Notes: generated from the sequence alone by a model not told the origin. A stretch of 64,000 nucleotides of DNA from Flavobacteriales bacterium UBA6770 (GCA_905181875.1 CAJIZH010000001.1:186001-250000), one strand, 5' to 3'. Counted from the first letter of the stretch, positions 8,604 to 17,651 are shown. Numbers and translations are program-made.

Positions 8604-10883
8604 CTATTGCAAAACAATTTGTTTAAATCCTTTACTTGTATTGTCCGTTAGCTCAAGGAAATATACTCCTGATTCCAAATTTGAAATATCAAACTCGAAG
8701 CTTTCTAGTTCTTCAACAGAACTAAACGAGTAGCGTTTATGTTGCGTTCCATCGACTGAATACAAAGCGCCAGTAACTTGGGAATTAAAATTCTCAACCT
8801 GAATATTAAACCTTCCATTATTAGGATTTGGGAATAACGAAAAACTATAATCAATTACTGACCCATCAATCACTGTTGCGAACTCAATTATTCTATTGCT
8901 TACACCGTAAGCCATTGGTTCGTTGCCAAAGAAAGCCGCATGCACGTCAACATTATAATGCGGATTATAACCGGCATTGCAATCTAAACAAGTACTGCCA
9001 GAAACGCAGTTTGGATTATTAGGATGACAAAAATCTCTGTAGCTACTGTGAAATTTATAATCTAAGTCTATAGAAGCAGCACTTTTGAAAGTACTCAAAT
9101 TGATAATATTTGGAGGCGCAATAGCCCCGGGACACCAACCCGCTCTATCATAAGGCCAGGTGCCCTGTTGGTTAAGACAATTGTCAGGATTAGGGTCACA
9201 ATCGTTCCATAAATCTTGTTCATATTCTTTGTTTCCATTCACCAATAAATCGTGTTTGGCACGATAAAACTCCGCAGCATTGCCTGTATTGTTTTGGCCC
9301 CAGCCGTGACCAGAAGTTGACATAATCAGTGAAATTTCCTCAGTATTTCTAGGGATGTACACCTTTTTCTGCGGCACAGGCTCAAGGTTGGCAATATTGC
9401 CAAAATCAAATGCACCATCCCAAACTTCAGTAAGGGTAGAATAGGTATATTTTGGTGCTCCCTGAATGTATTCAAAATCTAAAGTAAGTTGCCAGCCTCC
9501 AGTTCCCCATGTATCAATGAACACATGAAAATCAACTGTTCCTTGAAGCAAAGAAGCATATTCCGTTACATCAATTTCGTGATTGCATCCAACATTATAT
9601 GGAGTCATGTAACGAATAATTTGAATCCAATCTCCTCCTGGAGCCTTGATGTCAAAATGTGCCCAACGATCCCAATCGTCACAATTTCCATTTGGACATT
9701 CAACGTTTAGCTTGGCAATAACTTTATCGTAAGTGCCTACAAATTGCGGTAGATCATGTGTTCCATAATAATCCCTGCTGTTAGCAGTTTGAAATTCAAT
9801 TACAACGTCGTCCAAGCTCGTTACCGTCTTAGTGGAACCACCTTCAATAATATTTATTGTTTTTGATAGAGTGGCAGTTTCACCATTAGAGGCAATAGTT
9901 GTCATATTAAGAATGTAACTTTTAAAGCTTTTTGGTTTCCAGGCTAGGTAATAGCTGCCTTGAATAATCTCTCTTGCAGTTGCAATTTCGCCTTCTATTT
10001 CAATCTCAATTTTATCAATACTCAAAAAATCTTTTTCCTCAATATGTGCATCAATATAAATCATGTAAATACCATTAGAATCCACTAGCTCAATAGGATA
10101 GCTTTCCGTTAATCGAGTTGACATAGTAGGCTTGTATGTTGCAAGATCAATTACATCAAATTCGATATCTGTAGAATTTTGATAATGAGTTGCATTTCCA
10201 TTTATAGAAGCTCTAACGATCACTTTTCCAGCTTGTTTTGTTAAGCTTAGGGTAGAACCATTTACTGCGGCTGGACCAGATACTATGGCATAGGTTAACG
10301 CTCCTGGGCCATTAGAATTTGCAATAAGCTGAATAGGGTCTGAGTTGGTTTCTTTTTTGGTAATTCCTGTAAAACGAATAGGCTGATTTTGTTTGCCATT
10401 AGACGCGCAGGAGTTTTTGAAAAATCTCAGCTCGGACAATTGTATATCTCCGGCCGTAGAGGTGCATTTTAGTTTGATATAACGGCCTATAACGGCGCCA
10501 AAGTAAATTGTGTCTGAAGTATTGCTTTTAGAGTAATCACCAAGACCAAACTGCTCTCCTTGACCCCATTGAGAAGAAATATTCGTTACGAAAATTTCAA
10601 AATTGTTTATTTTACCACTTCCTGTCCAACGCGTTTTATAGCTCATCGCGGTTATATCCTGCAGCGAACCTATATCTACGACAATTTCATGGTCAGTTCC
10701 GCCTTTGGTTCTCCATCTTGAGTTGTTGTCTGAATCAAAAGTTTTATCTCCAGTATTTGATCCATTTTCGGAAGAAATAGAGTGGACAGAGTAATTTGCA
10801 GGCGCAATTAAAATAGTATCGCATTGGGCTTTTGCAACAATAGCTATTGTTATTAATGCAATCGAAAGTATAAGATTTTTCAT
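8604..10883 (-). CDS. T9SS-exported peptide-N-glycosidase F-like protein with discoidin-type domain
   Basis: 759 residues. Signal peptide about 1-19 (ends AKAQ). Residues ~25-157 resemble an F5/8 type C (discoidin) carbohydrate-binding domain (SRWRTKGGTDHEIVVDIGS, GRYIKLKC..S.....LSELRFF). After Ig-like linkers, residues ~360-670 match peptide-N-glycosidase F, which removes N-glycans from glycoproteins. The catalytic acids known in the Elizabethkingia enzyme (Asp60, Glu118, Glu206) align with D405 in ECPNGNCDDWDRW, E436 in HEIDVTEY and E538 in NAAEFYRAKH. DRAGWCPG is also kept. Residues ~680-759 are a type A sorting domain (FSLFPNPNNGRFNIQ...GVYFLEL...KQIVLQ), so it is surface-anchored or secreted. 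It is a single gene with its own promoter. Confidence 0.88.
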   Translation of the reverse strand: MKNLILSIALITIAIVAKAQCDTILIAPANYSVHSISSENGSNTGDKTFDSDNNSRWRTKGGTDHEIVVDIGSLQDITAMSYKTRWTGSGKINNFEIFVTNISSQWGQGEQFGLGDYSKSNTSDTIYFGAVIGRYIKLKCTSTAGDIQLSELRFFKNSCASNGKQNQPIRFTGITKKETNSDPIQLIANSNGPGALTYAIVSGPAAVNGSTLSLTKQAGKVIVRASINGNATHYQNSTDIEFDVIDLATYKPTMSTRLTESYPIELVDSNGIYMIYIDAHIEEKDFLSIDKIEIEIEGEIATAREIIQGSYYLAWKPKSFKSYILNMTTIASNGETATLSKTINIIEGGSTKTVTSLDDVVIEFQTANSRDYYGTHDLPQFVGTYDKVIAKLNVECPNGNCDDWDRWAHFDIKAPGGDWIQIIRYMTPYNVGCNHEIDVTEYASLLQGTVDFHVFIDTWGTGGWQLTLDFEYIQGAPKYTYSTLTEVWDGAFDFGNIANLEPVPQKKVYIPRNTEEISLIMSTSGHGWGQNNTGNAAEFYRAKHDLLVNGNKEYEQDLWNDCDPNPDNCLNQQGTWPYDRAGWCPGAIAPPNIINLSTFKSAASIDLDYKFHSSYRDFCHPNNPNCVSGSTCLDCNAGYNPHYNVDVHAAFFGNEPMAYGVSNRIIEFATVIDGSVIDYSFSLFPNPNNGRFNIQVENFNSQVTGALYSVDGTQHKRYSFSSVEELESFEFDISNLESGVYFLELTDNTSKGFKQIVLQ

Positions 10884-10903
10884 TTTGAATTTTTAATAAG
10901 TAT

Positions 10904-10911
10904 CAAATGTA
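10904..10911 (-). promoter_or_regulatory. -7 promoter box of the PNGase F-like gene
   Basis: The minus strand reads TACATTTG, a perfect TAnnTTTG, 21 bases before the ATG. Confidence 0.5.
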
Positions 10912-10992
10912 GCTGTAGAACAATAATTTGCTTAGAATAAATTCATAAGAAACTACATTTTCATTTTTAATACAAAGAAGCTCAGAAAACGT

Positions 10993-12465
10993 TTACTTAG
11001 CCATAGATGGTTTTTCGCCAGTCGAAACAATGAGAAGACCAAGCATAGTGAGCAACGCATTTAGAATTAACAGCTCAAAGCCGAAGGTATAGTCGAATAG
11101 TTTTAGACTAAAATCTTTCAGGAAATAACAAAATATCGGGCTAATAATGCAGATTATGGGAATCCAACGATCGTTTGCTTCTTTTTTACTTAGAATTCCA
11201 AAAGCGAACATTCCAAGCAATGGACCATAGGTGTAACCGGCCGCTATAAAAAGAGATTTAATTACACTTTCATTATTTATCATTTGAAAGCCAGTAATCA
11301 CAATTAATAAAACGATTGACATTCCCACATGTACGAGTTTTCTTGTTTTACCTGGATTCGGAAAATTCTTTCTTTCAATTCCTAAAATATCAATGCAAAA
11401 ACTGGTAGTTAAGGCTGTTAAAGCTGAATCGGCGCTGGAATATGCTGCTGCAATTAAACCCAATATAAACAGCATACCAACCACTGGCCCTAAATATCCA
11501 CCAACTGCAAGCATAGGGTAAAGGTAATCCGCTTTTTCGGGTAATGGGATTCCTTGTTGGCTGATGAAAATGTACAAGACTGCTCCAAGGGTTAGAAATA
11601 AGAGGTTGACTAATACTAGACTAGTACTGAACCAAAACATGTTTTTTTGAGCATCTCTTAAGTTTCTGCAGGTTAGGTTTTTTTGCATCATATCTTGGTC
11701 AAGCCCGGTCATGGCTATAGCTATAAATATTCCTGCTAGAAATTGTTTCCAGAAGAATTTTCCAGATTTCCAGTCGTCGAAAAAGAATATTTGAGAGTAT
11801 TCGTGGTTTGCAATGGTCTCGATTAATCCATATTTGCCATCTAAACTAAGTTCGTTTCCAACTACATAAAGTGTCACACCAACTGCAGTGAGCATGAACA
11901 AAGTTTGTAAAGTGTCAGTATAAACTATGGTTTTAATTCCCCCCCTAAACGTATACAACCAAATTAGAAGTATGGTAAACAATACAGTAATGAAAAAGGG
12001 TATATCCCAGTTTAAGGGTTTAAAAATGGCCAGTTGAAATACCATAGCTACTAAATAGAGGCGAAAAGAAGCTCCAAGAACTCTACTTACTAAAAAGAAC
12101 CAAGCACCGGTTGTGTACGCTCTAAATCCAAAACGCGACTCTAAATAACTATAAATCGAAACGAGATTCATTTTGTAATACAGAGGCATCAGCACTAAGC
12201 CTATTACTAAATACCCTACTAAGTAGCCCAATACCATTTGCATATAGCTGAATTGGCTAGTTGCTACCCAACCAGGAACCGAAATGAAAGTTACTCCTGA
12301 CAAGCTTGTCCCAATCATTCCAAAAGCTACGACGTACCAAGGGGACTTTCGGTTTCCTGTGAAAAACGCCTCATTGGAATTGTTTTTGGCTGCAGTGAAA
12401 TATGAAATTCCTATAAGAAAGGCGAAGTAGCCTAAAATGAAAAGTATGATGATGAATGGAGACAT
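10993..12465 (-). CDS. Sodium/solute symporter family (SSS) membrane transporter
   Basis: 490 residues with about 13 membrane helices across the whole length. The start FIIILFILGYFAFLIGISYF, the segment EAFFTGNRKSPWYVVAFGMI and GTSLSGVTFISVPGWV are hallmarks of the SSS (SLC5) family, with the conserved Ser/Thr-rich first core helix. MTGLDQDMMQKNL and AAAYSSADSALTALTT are further family motifs. It imports a solute with sodium across the inner membrane; the substrate (sugar, amino acid or other) cannot be assigned. It is divergent from recR. Confidence 0.88.
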   Translation of the reverse strand: MSPFIIILFILGYFAFLIGISYFTAAKNNSNEAFFTGNRKSPWYVVAFGMIGTSLSGVTFISVPGWVATSQFSYMQMVLGYLVGYLVIGLVLMPLYYKMNLVSIYSYLESRFGFRAYTTGAWFFLVSRVLGASFRLYLVAMVFQLAIFKPLNWDIPFFITVLFTILLIWLYTFRGGIKTIVYTDTLQTLFMLTAVGVTLYVVGNELSLDGKYGLIETIANHEYSQIFFFDDWKSGKFFWKQFLAGIFIAIAMTGLDQDMMQKNLTCRNLRDAQKNMFWFSTSLVLVNLLFLTLGAVLYIFISQQGIPLPEKADYLYPMLAVGGYLGPVVGMLFILGLIAAAYSSADSALTALTTSFCIDILGIERKNFPNPGKTRKLVHVGMSIVLLIVITGFQMINNESVIKSLFIAAGYTYGPLLGMFAFGILSKKEANDRWIPIICIISPIFCYFLKDFSLKLFDYTFGFELLILNALLTMLGLLIVSTGEKPSMAK

Positions 12466-12542
12466 TCTACAAAGAAATCATTAGCTGAAGCGATTTATTG
12501 GGTTCTCCTTCATTTTCATACACATTCAGAAGTTGAATAGCA

Positions 12543-12550
12543 TAATTTTG
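12543..12550 (+). promoter_or_regulatory. -7 promoter box of recR
   Basis: TAATTTTG, a perfect TAnnTTTG, ends only eight bases before the recR ATG. The transcript would then have almost no 5' leader. Confidence 0.45.
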
Positions 12551-12557
12551 CCGCCTC

Positions 12558-13175
12558 ATGGAATTACCTTCAAAATACCTTCAAGAAGCAGTAGAAGCTA
12601 TCGCCAGTTTACCTGGTATTGGAAGAAAATCAGCGCTTAGATTGACGTTGCATTTACTGCGACGTGACAATTTGGAAGTGAACCAATTTGCGAATGCAAT
12701 CACTAGCATGAAGGAAAATGTGAAGTTTTGCGAGATATGCGGGAATATTTCGGATGGTCCAAAATGTAATATTTGTACTCAAGCTAAAAGAGACCAGTCG
12801 GTTATTTGTGTGGTTGAAGATTTACGGGATGTGTTAGCAATTGAATCGACTCAGTTGTTTCAGGGATTATATCATGTTTTGGGTGGAATAATTTCTCCTA
12901 TGGATGGAATAGGACCAAGTGATTTGAATATTTCATCATTATTTGGTAGGGTAGAATCCGGTAAAGTATCAGAAATTATTTTAGCATTAAATGCAACCAT
13001 GGAAGGAGATACAACCTCCTTTTATTTATACAAAAAACTAGAATCATTTGAATGCAAGGTGACCTCGATTGCGAGAGGAGTTAGCATTGGAGATGAATTG
13101 CAGTACACCGATGAAATTACATTGGGTCGCAGCATCCAGCACAGAACTCCCTTCGAACAAACTTTGTCTAGGTAA
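12558..13175 (+). CDS. recR: Recombination mediator protein RecR
   Basis: 205 residues, the usual size. RecR with RecO and RecF helps load RecA at single-strand gaps. The helix-hairpin-helix lies at about 13-33 (AIASLPGIGRKSALRL). A four-cysteine zinc finger follows at about 57-72 (CEICGNISDGPKCNIC). The Toprim domain starts at ICVVEDLRDVLAIE and includes GIISPMDGIGP. No later Met fits the family N-terminus, so the start is secure although the promoter box lies very close. Confidence 0.96.
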   Translation: MELPSKYLQEAVEAIASLPGIGRKSALRLTLHLLRRDNLEVNQFANAITSMKENVKFCEICGNISDGPKCNICTQAKRDQSVICVVEDLRDVLAIESTQLFQGLYHVLGGIISPMDGIGPSDLNISSLFGRVESGKVSEIILALNATMEGDTTSFYLYKKLESFECKVTSIARGVSIGDELQYTDEITLGRSIQHRTPFEQTLSR

Positions 13176-13282
13176 TTTTATGCGTTAACTGATGTACAAT
13201 TTGAAATTATCCATCCACCTACATTATAGCAGGTATCAGGATTTTATCTCATGTTCGACAACTGATTAAAAAACTAAGTAGT

Positions 13283-14590
13283 CTACTTCGCTCTGAAGAA
13301 AATCGAAATAGGAACTCCTGTAAAATCGTAATGTTTTCTAAGCTTATTTTCTATAAATCGTTTATACGGTTCCTTGATGTATTGAGGCAAATTGCAATAA
13401 AAAGCAAATGTTGGATAACGCACAGGAAGTTGGGTTATGTACTTAATTTTAATGTGTTTACCTTTAAGTGCTGGTGGAGGACTTTTCTCAATTATAGGTA
13501 GTAGCAAATCATTTAATTCACTAGTTTTTATTTTTTGAGCACGACTTTCATAAACAGCGACTGCTCTTTCGAGTGTCTTGTGCAATCGTTGTTTTTCATG
13601 AACGGAAACAAACAGTACATCAACGTCGTCAAAAGGTTCCAACTTTTCTTTGATGCTTATTTCCAAATCGCGAGAAGTATTGGTTTCTTTATCGATCAAA
13701 TCCCATTTATTAAATAGCACAACAACTCCTTTGTTGTTTTTGATCGCTAGTCCAATAATATTGAGATCTTGAGAGCTAATTCCTTCTACGGCATCGATCA
13801 TCACAATACACACATCAGCTCGTTCGAGAGCTTTAATGGCTCGCATAACCGAATAGAACTCAAGATCTTCATGTACTTTTTTCTTTCTACGGATACCAGC
13901 TGTATCGACTAATACAAAGTCAAATCCATAGGCATTGAATCGGATATCGTTTGTATCTCTGGTTGTACCAGCAATATCGGTTACAATGTTTCTTTCTTGA
14001 CCGATCAAAGAATTAATCAAAGATGATTTTCCTGCATTTGGCCTTCCAACTACAGCAAAACGAGCAAGGCCCTCATATTCATCAATAAAATCTGTATCCG
14101 GCAATGCCTTTACTATTCCGTCTAAAACATCACCAGTGCCGCTTCCATTGATAGAGGAAACACAATAATACTCTTCAAGCCCCAAAGCGTAAAACTCTAC
14201 TGCATCCTCAGCACGCTTATGGTTGTCAACTTTATTTACTACCAGAAAGACCTTCTTTTGGCTTTGTCGAAGCAATTGTGCAACTTCTTGATCTAAGTCT
14301 ACAATTCCAGTCATTACATCAACAATAAACACAATTACTTGCGCCTCATCAATTGCAACTTGAACTTGCTTACGAATTTCAGCATCGAACACATTATCCG
14401 AGTTTTTAACATAACCACCTGTATCTACAACAGTAAAATCTTTGCCATTCCAGTTAGTTTTTCCATAATGGCGATCTCTAGTCACACCACTAAACTCATC
14501 AACGATGGCATCGCGTGTACCGACTAGTCGGTTAAAAAAAGTAGATTTCCCAACATTTGGACGTCCGACAATTGCTACAACTGAATTCAT
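13283..14590 (-). CDS. der: Ribosome biogenesis GTPase Der (EngA)
   Basis: 435 residues with two consecutive GTPase domains. The first has GRPNVGKST near residue 8 with NKVD; the second has GRPNAGKSS near 181-189 with NKWD. A KH-like C-terminal domain follows (about 350-435). Der acts in assembly of the 50S subunit. It follows era by 54 bases on the same strand, so the two ribosome-assembly GTPases probably share a transcript. Confidence 0.96.
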   Translation of the reverse strand: MNSVVAIVGRPNVGKSTFFNRLVGTRDAIVDEFSGVTRDRHYGKTNWNGKDFTVVDTGGYVKNSDNVFDAEIRKQVQVAIDEAQVIVFIVDVMTGIVDLDQEVAQLLRQSQKKVFLVVNKVDNHKRAEDAVEFYALGLEEYYCVSSINGSGTGDVLDGIVKALPDTDFIDEYEGLARFAVVGRPNAGKSSLINSLIGQERNIVTDIAGTTRDTNDIRFNAYGFDFVLVDTAGIRRKKKVHEDLEFYSVMRAIKALERADVCIVMIDAVEGISSQDLNIIGLAIKNNKGVVVLFNKWDLIDKETNTSRDLEISIKEKLEPFDDVDVLFVSVHEKQRLHKTLERAVAVYESRAQKIKTSELNDLLLPIIEKSPPPALKGKHIKIKYITQLPVRYPTFAFYCNLPQYIKEPYKRFIENKLRKHYDFTGVPISIFFRAK

Positions 14591-14644
14591 TTTTTGGTAA
14601 TTTTTTGCAAAGAAACACTTATTTAAATGCTGAAGAGGTAAAGC

Positions 14645-15526
14645 TTAGTTTAAGTATCCAAATCGTTTTAGCTCAGGATTTTTGTTACGCCAGTCTTTAT
14701 TGACTTTTACATACATTTCTAAAAAGACTTTTTTATCCAGAAAAACTTCCATTTCCTTTCTTGCTTCAGTCCCAACTCGCTTTAAACCTAGTCCTTTGTG
14801 CCCAATGACAATACCCTTTTGACTGTCACGTTCAACATAAATTTCAGCTCTAATTCTTGTAATAGTTGGTTCTTCTTTAAATTCTTCGATTACCACTTCA
14901 CAGGCATAAGGAATTTCTTTTTTATAATGATTGAAGATTTTTTCTCTTATTATCTCAGACATAAAAAATCGCATAGGCTTGTCTGTAATCTCATCTTTAG
15001 GAAAATAAGCCGGAGATTCGGGAAGATTTCTAAGAATATGATCCCAAACAGGTTGAATGTTGGCTCCATGTAATGCCGAAATAGGAATTATTGTCGCTTT
15101 GGGCATTCTCTCTTTCCAAAGATTAACTTGTCCTTCCAAAGTTTCTTGATCGCTGAGATCAATTTTATTTAGAACAACTATAACAGGAATGTGCATTTCT
15201 TGCACTTTTCGGAAGATTTCTTCATTTTTTATCTTCGTTTCTCCTACTTCACTTACAAATAATAGAATATCGGCATCTTGTAATGAACTCTGTACGAAAT
15301 TCATCATGCCTTCGTGCATTTTGTAAGCAGGAGTAAGGATTCCCGGGGTATCTGAATACACAATTTGAAAATCTTCACCAGATACAATACCTTGTATTCG
15401 ATGTCTTGTTGTCTGTGCTTTTGAAGTAATTATTGATAACTTTTCACCGACTAACTTATTCATTAGCGTGCTTTTACCAACATTAGGGTTGCCTATGATG
15501 TTTACAAATCCAGCTTTGTGCGACAT
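14645..15526 (-). CDS. era: GTPase Era
   Basis: 293 residues. The N-terminal GTPase domain carries GNPNVGKST, DTPGI and NKID. The C-terminal KH domain contains VIGHKGLGLKRVGTEARKEM. Era binds the 3' end of 16S rRNA and takes part in 30S maturation. It lies upstream of der. A perfect TAATTTTG box sits 21 bases before the ATG, back to back with the promoter of the tRNA gene. Confidence 0.96.
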   Translation of the reverse strand: MSHKAGFVNIIGNPNVGKSTLMNKLVGEKLSIITSKAQTTRHRIQGIVSGEDFQIVYSDTPGILTPAYKMHEGMMNFVQSSLQDADILLFVSEVGETKIKNEEIFRKVQEMHIPVIVVLNKIDLSDQETLEGQVNLWKERMPKATIIPISALHGANIQPVWDHILRNLPESPAYFPKDEITDKPMRFFMSEIIREKIFNHYKKEIPYACEVVIEEFKEEPTITRIRAEIYVERDSQKGIVIGHKGLGLKRVGTEARKEMEVFLDKKVFLEMYVKVNKDWRNKNPELKRFGYLN

Positions 15527-15546
15527 ATTTTAGTTTTATTTAGGTG

Positions 15547-15554
15547 CAAAATTA
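15547..15554 (-). promoter_or_regulatory. -7 promoter box of era-der
   Basis: The minus strand reads TAATTTTG, a perfect TAnnTTTG, 21 bases before the era ATG. Confidence 0.5.
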
Positions 15555-15565
15555 AAGAAAGGATG

Positions 15566-15573
15566 TATATTTG
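15566..15573 (+). promoter_or_regulatory. -7 promoter box of the initiator tRNA gene
   Basis: TATATTTG, a perfect TAnnTTTG, ends 37 bases before the mature tRNA 5' end. It lies a few bases from the oppositely oriented era promoter. Confidence 0.45.
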
Positions 15574-15609
15574 CACTCGCGAAATTAACCAATACCAATT
15601 AAGATATAT

Positions 15610-15682
<73 letters not shown>

Positions 15683-15685
15683 CTA

Positions 15686-15718
15686 GAAAAGGCTCAATTT
15701 AAAGTTGGGCCTTTTTTT
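15686..15718 (+). terminator. Terminator after tRNA-fMet
   Basis: AAAAGGCTCAA pairs with TTGGGCCTTTT, with a short AT loop and a run of seven T. Confidence 0.8.
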
Positions 15719-15894
15719 ATATCATGAATTTATTTGCCGCTTACCTATTAATGTTCACTTTAAAATTATTCGGATTTTTCCAACTAGAAATAGTTATTGA
15801 TGTTACAAACATCCTATCGATTAACTAATTTTTTTTTAAGCGTCTGAAATAATTATTATAATTGTTCTTTCTAAATTAATTAAAATTTTTGTTC

Positions 15895-16116
15895 ATGAAA
15901 AAAATGCTAATGATTGCTGCAGCAGGTCTAATGATCGCTGGAATGTCCTCTTGTAAAAAAGACTACACCTGTACTTGTACGGCGGCAGGTATCACAATTT
16001 TGGGAGTAACGACTCCAGATATATCATCTTCTACTGTTATTAAAGATACAGAAAGTAAAGCTAAATCAACATGCGAAGAAGCTTCAATAGAAGGTGTTAC
16101 TTGTGCTATAGACTAA
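15895..16116 (+). CDS. Small cysteine-rich lipoprotein, array copy 1
   Basis: 73 residues. A short signal peptide ends in the lipobox GMSSC at about residue 20, followed by KKDYTCTC. Two further cysteines lie in STCEEAS and VTCAID. So the mature protein has the lipidated Cys plus four Cys. It shares this order with the genes at 17243, 17652 and 18998 and with two dead copies, and is the first unit of the array. I chose ATG 15895 rather than the in-frame TTG at 15889 because it gives the standard MKKML start. No known domain is recognised; function unknown. Confidence 0.75.
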   Translation: MKKMLMIAAAGLMIAGMSSCKKDYTCTCTAAGITILGVTTPDISSSTVIKDTESKAKSTCEEASIEGVTCAID

Positions 16117-16132
16117 TGTACTAGAATTACAA

Positions 16133-16164
16133 CACAAAAAAAAGTCGCACTGTGGCTTTTTTTT
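16133..16164 (+). terminator. Terminator after lipoprotein copy 1
   Basis: AAAAAAAGTC pairs with GGCTTTTTTT around a short loop and runs into nine T. Degenerate versions of the same hairpin follow the dead copies. Confidence 0.7.
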
Positions 16165-16321
16165 TGTTCTAATTTTCAGATTACAGAATTTCCAGAAACA
16201 ATTTTCCATACCAATCTCAGGGATTTTAAAGGAATAAGTTTCATGAATTATTTCTGTTTTTAAACTGAATAATGCAATTTTATTTTATTTACTCTTCTAT
16301 CGTAATTTTTAAATTCATGGT

Positions 16322-16543
16322 ATGAAAAAGATATCAATGATTGTTGCTACATTGGTTATGATATCAGGAATGTCTTCTTTTAAGAAATATTGCACACGTA
16401 TTTGTACACCTAAATGTATCTCAATTTTTGGAACTATGGTTCTAGGTGGATGAACTTCTACGACTCTTGAAGATACGAAAAAGAACACTAAATCAGCGTA
16501 CGAATCACGTTCAATTGATCGTGTTACTTCTGCCATCGTCTAG
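16322..16543 (+). pseudogene. Dead lipoprotein, array copy 2
   Basis: Same length as copy 1 (74 codons with stop) and collinear with it: MKKISMIVATLVMISGMSSF matches MKKMLMIAAAGLMIAGMSSC. The lipobox Cys is now Phe. An in-frame TGA stands at codon 44. The two late cysteines have become Tyr (SAYESRS) and Ser (VTSAIV). Losing the acylation site, two disulfide cysteines and the frame together indicates real decay rather than a reading error. Confidence 0.85.
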
Positions 16544-16807
16544 TTTACTAGAATTGCACTATAATTAAAAAGCGGTATTCTTAGTTTTTTATTTCCTAAT
16601 TATTAGGATTCAGAATTTCTAAAGTCAATTTTCTATTTTGTTTCGATATTCCAATAATATTGGCAGTTAGAAAAGCCAATTTTGAAATTACGTACTCTAA
16701 AAAACAATCAATCGAAATATTTATAATTTGAATTTATTGCATAGGTTATTTTCAAATAATTCTTTACTTTTTTAATCAATTCAAAAAAAACTTAAAAAAA
16801 AAAAGTA

Positions 16808-17032
16808 ATGATTGCATGAGTAGGACTAATAATTCCTGTTACGGCTTCTTGCACGAAAGATTGCACTGGTAAATGCTCTGTATACTCTGTTGATGTTTTC
16901 GGCATGCAATTAACATAACCAGTTGCTGATAATGAGTTTGGTAAGTAGAAAAAAGCAGACGCAGAAACTGAATATGAGGAAATTGAAGATAATAATAAAA
17001 CTGAAGTTGCTAATGCAACTTGTGCTTTATAA
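16808..17032 (+). pseudogene. Dead lipoprotein, array copy 3
   Basis: 75 codons collinear with the family: MIA*VGLIIPVTASCTKDC then TGKCSVYS, three in-frame stops in all, and an end KTEVANATCAL like the ends of the live copies. The lipobox Cys and several other cysteines survive. The first codons are lost in an A-run. KKADAETEYEEIED resembles the helical segment KKEAEDLEAEN of copy 4. Confidence 0.8.
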
Positions 17033-17215
17033 TTCTTTAATTGCCTAATTTGTTAAAAGCTATCATTTTATGACTTTTTTTAATGCCGGGATTCAGAATT
17101 TCAAAACTCAATTTTTGATTCTTTCTTTTAATAATTATTGAATTTAAAATGATGAAATCCCATAATTGGGTTGCACAATCAAATTAAAAAATGGAGTTTA
17201 CTACTTATATTGCAG

Positions 17216-17223
17216 TAAATTTG
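17216..17223 (+). promoter_or_regulatory. -7 promoter box of lipoprotein copy 4
   Basis: TAAATTTG, a perfect TAnnTTTG, ends 20 bases before the ATG at 17243. No clear -33 box. Confidence 0.4.
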
Positions 17224-17242
17224 AAATTTTAAAATCTACACT

Positions 17243-17482
17243 ATGAAAAATATATTAATAATAGCTGCAGCATTTGCCATGATTGCTGGTGTGGCTTCTT
17301 GCAAAAATGATTATGAATGTTGTTATATAGATTCTAACGGAACCAAATTGGGACCTGCATCTGGAGATTTGAGTTGTTCCACCTCTAGTTTAAGCAAAAA
17401 AGAGGCTGAAGATTTAGAAGCAGAGAATACTGCTACTGCTGCTGCTGCTTTTAATGGTACCGCTGAATGTGAGAAAAAATAA
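17243..17482 (+). CDS. Small cysteine-rich lipoprotein, array copy 4
   Basis: 79 residues. The signal peptide ends in GVASC (Cys about 20), followed by KNDYECCY, then LSCSTS and finally AECEKK: the lipidated Cys plus four Cys. A short Ala/Glu-rich helix (KKEAEDLEAENTATAAAA) lies between the last two cysteines. It is most similar to the next gene (ECCY, KxEAxDLE). It has its own promoter box and terminator. Function unknown. Confidence 0.8.
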   Translation: MKNILIIAAAFAMIAGVASCKNDYECCYIDSNGTKLGPASGDLSCSTSSLSKKEAEDLEAENTATAAAAFNGTAECEKK

Positions 17483-17499
17483 GAATAGTACTCTTTGTT

Positions 17500-17534
17500 A
17501 AAGCTGTATTCGAAGAAATTAATACGGCTTTTTT
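17500..17534 (+). terminator. Terminator after lipoprotein copy 4
   Basis: AAAGCTGTATT pairs with AATACGGCTTT (one G:T pair), followed by a T-run. Confidence 0.75.
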
Positions 17535-17651
17535 GTCTGTTTTGTAAAAAAAAGTTACAAATTGAGCTGTTCCAATGGCCAATAGATGTATTTCAGAAAT
17601 TTAAGAAAGTAAAAACTTTAGATCAGGTAACATTGTGCGCATTTTAAAAAA

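Larger units (their letters stand above)
16184..17102 (+). repeat. Duplicated downstream block in the lipoprotein array
   Basis: CAGAATTTC within a longer similar block (...ATT-CAGAATTTC-nAAA-n-CAATTTT) occurs at 16184-16192, 16611-16619 and 17094-17102. These lie 68, 68 and 62 bases after the stops of copies 1, 2 and 3. The duplicated unit of roughly 430-480 bases therefore includes non-coding DNA, showing tandem duplication of the whole gene. Confidence 0.7.

Noticed and set aside
16315-16536. 73-residue open frame on the minus strand
   Set aside because: It is antisense to dead lipoprotein copy 2, with no family resemblance or signal peptide.
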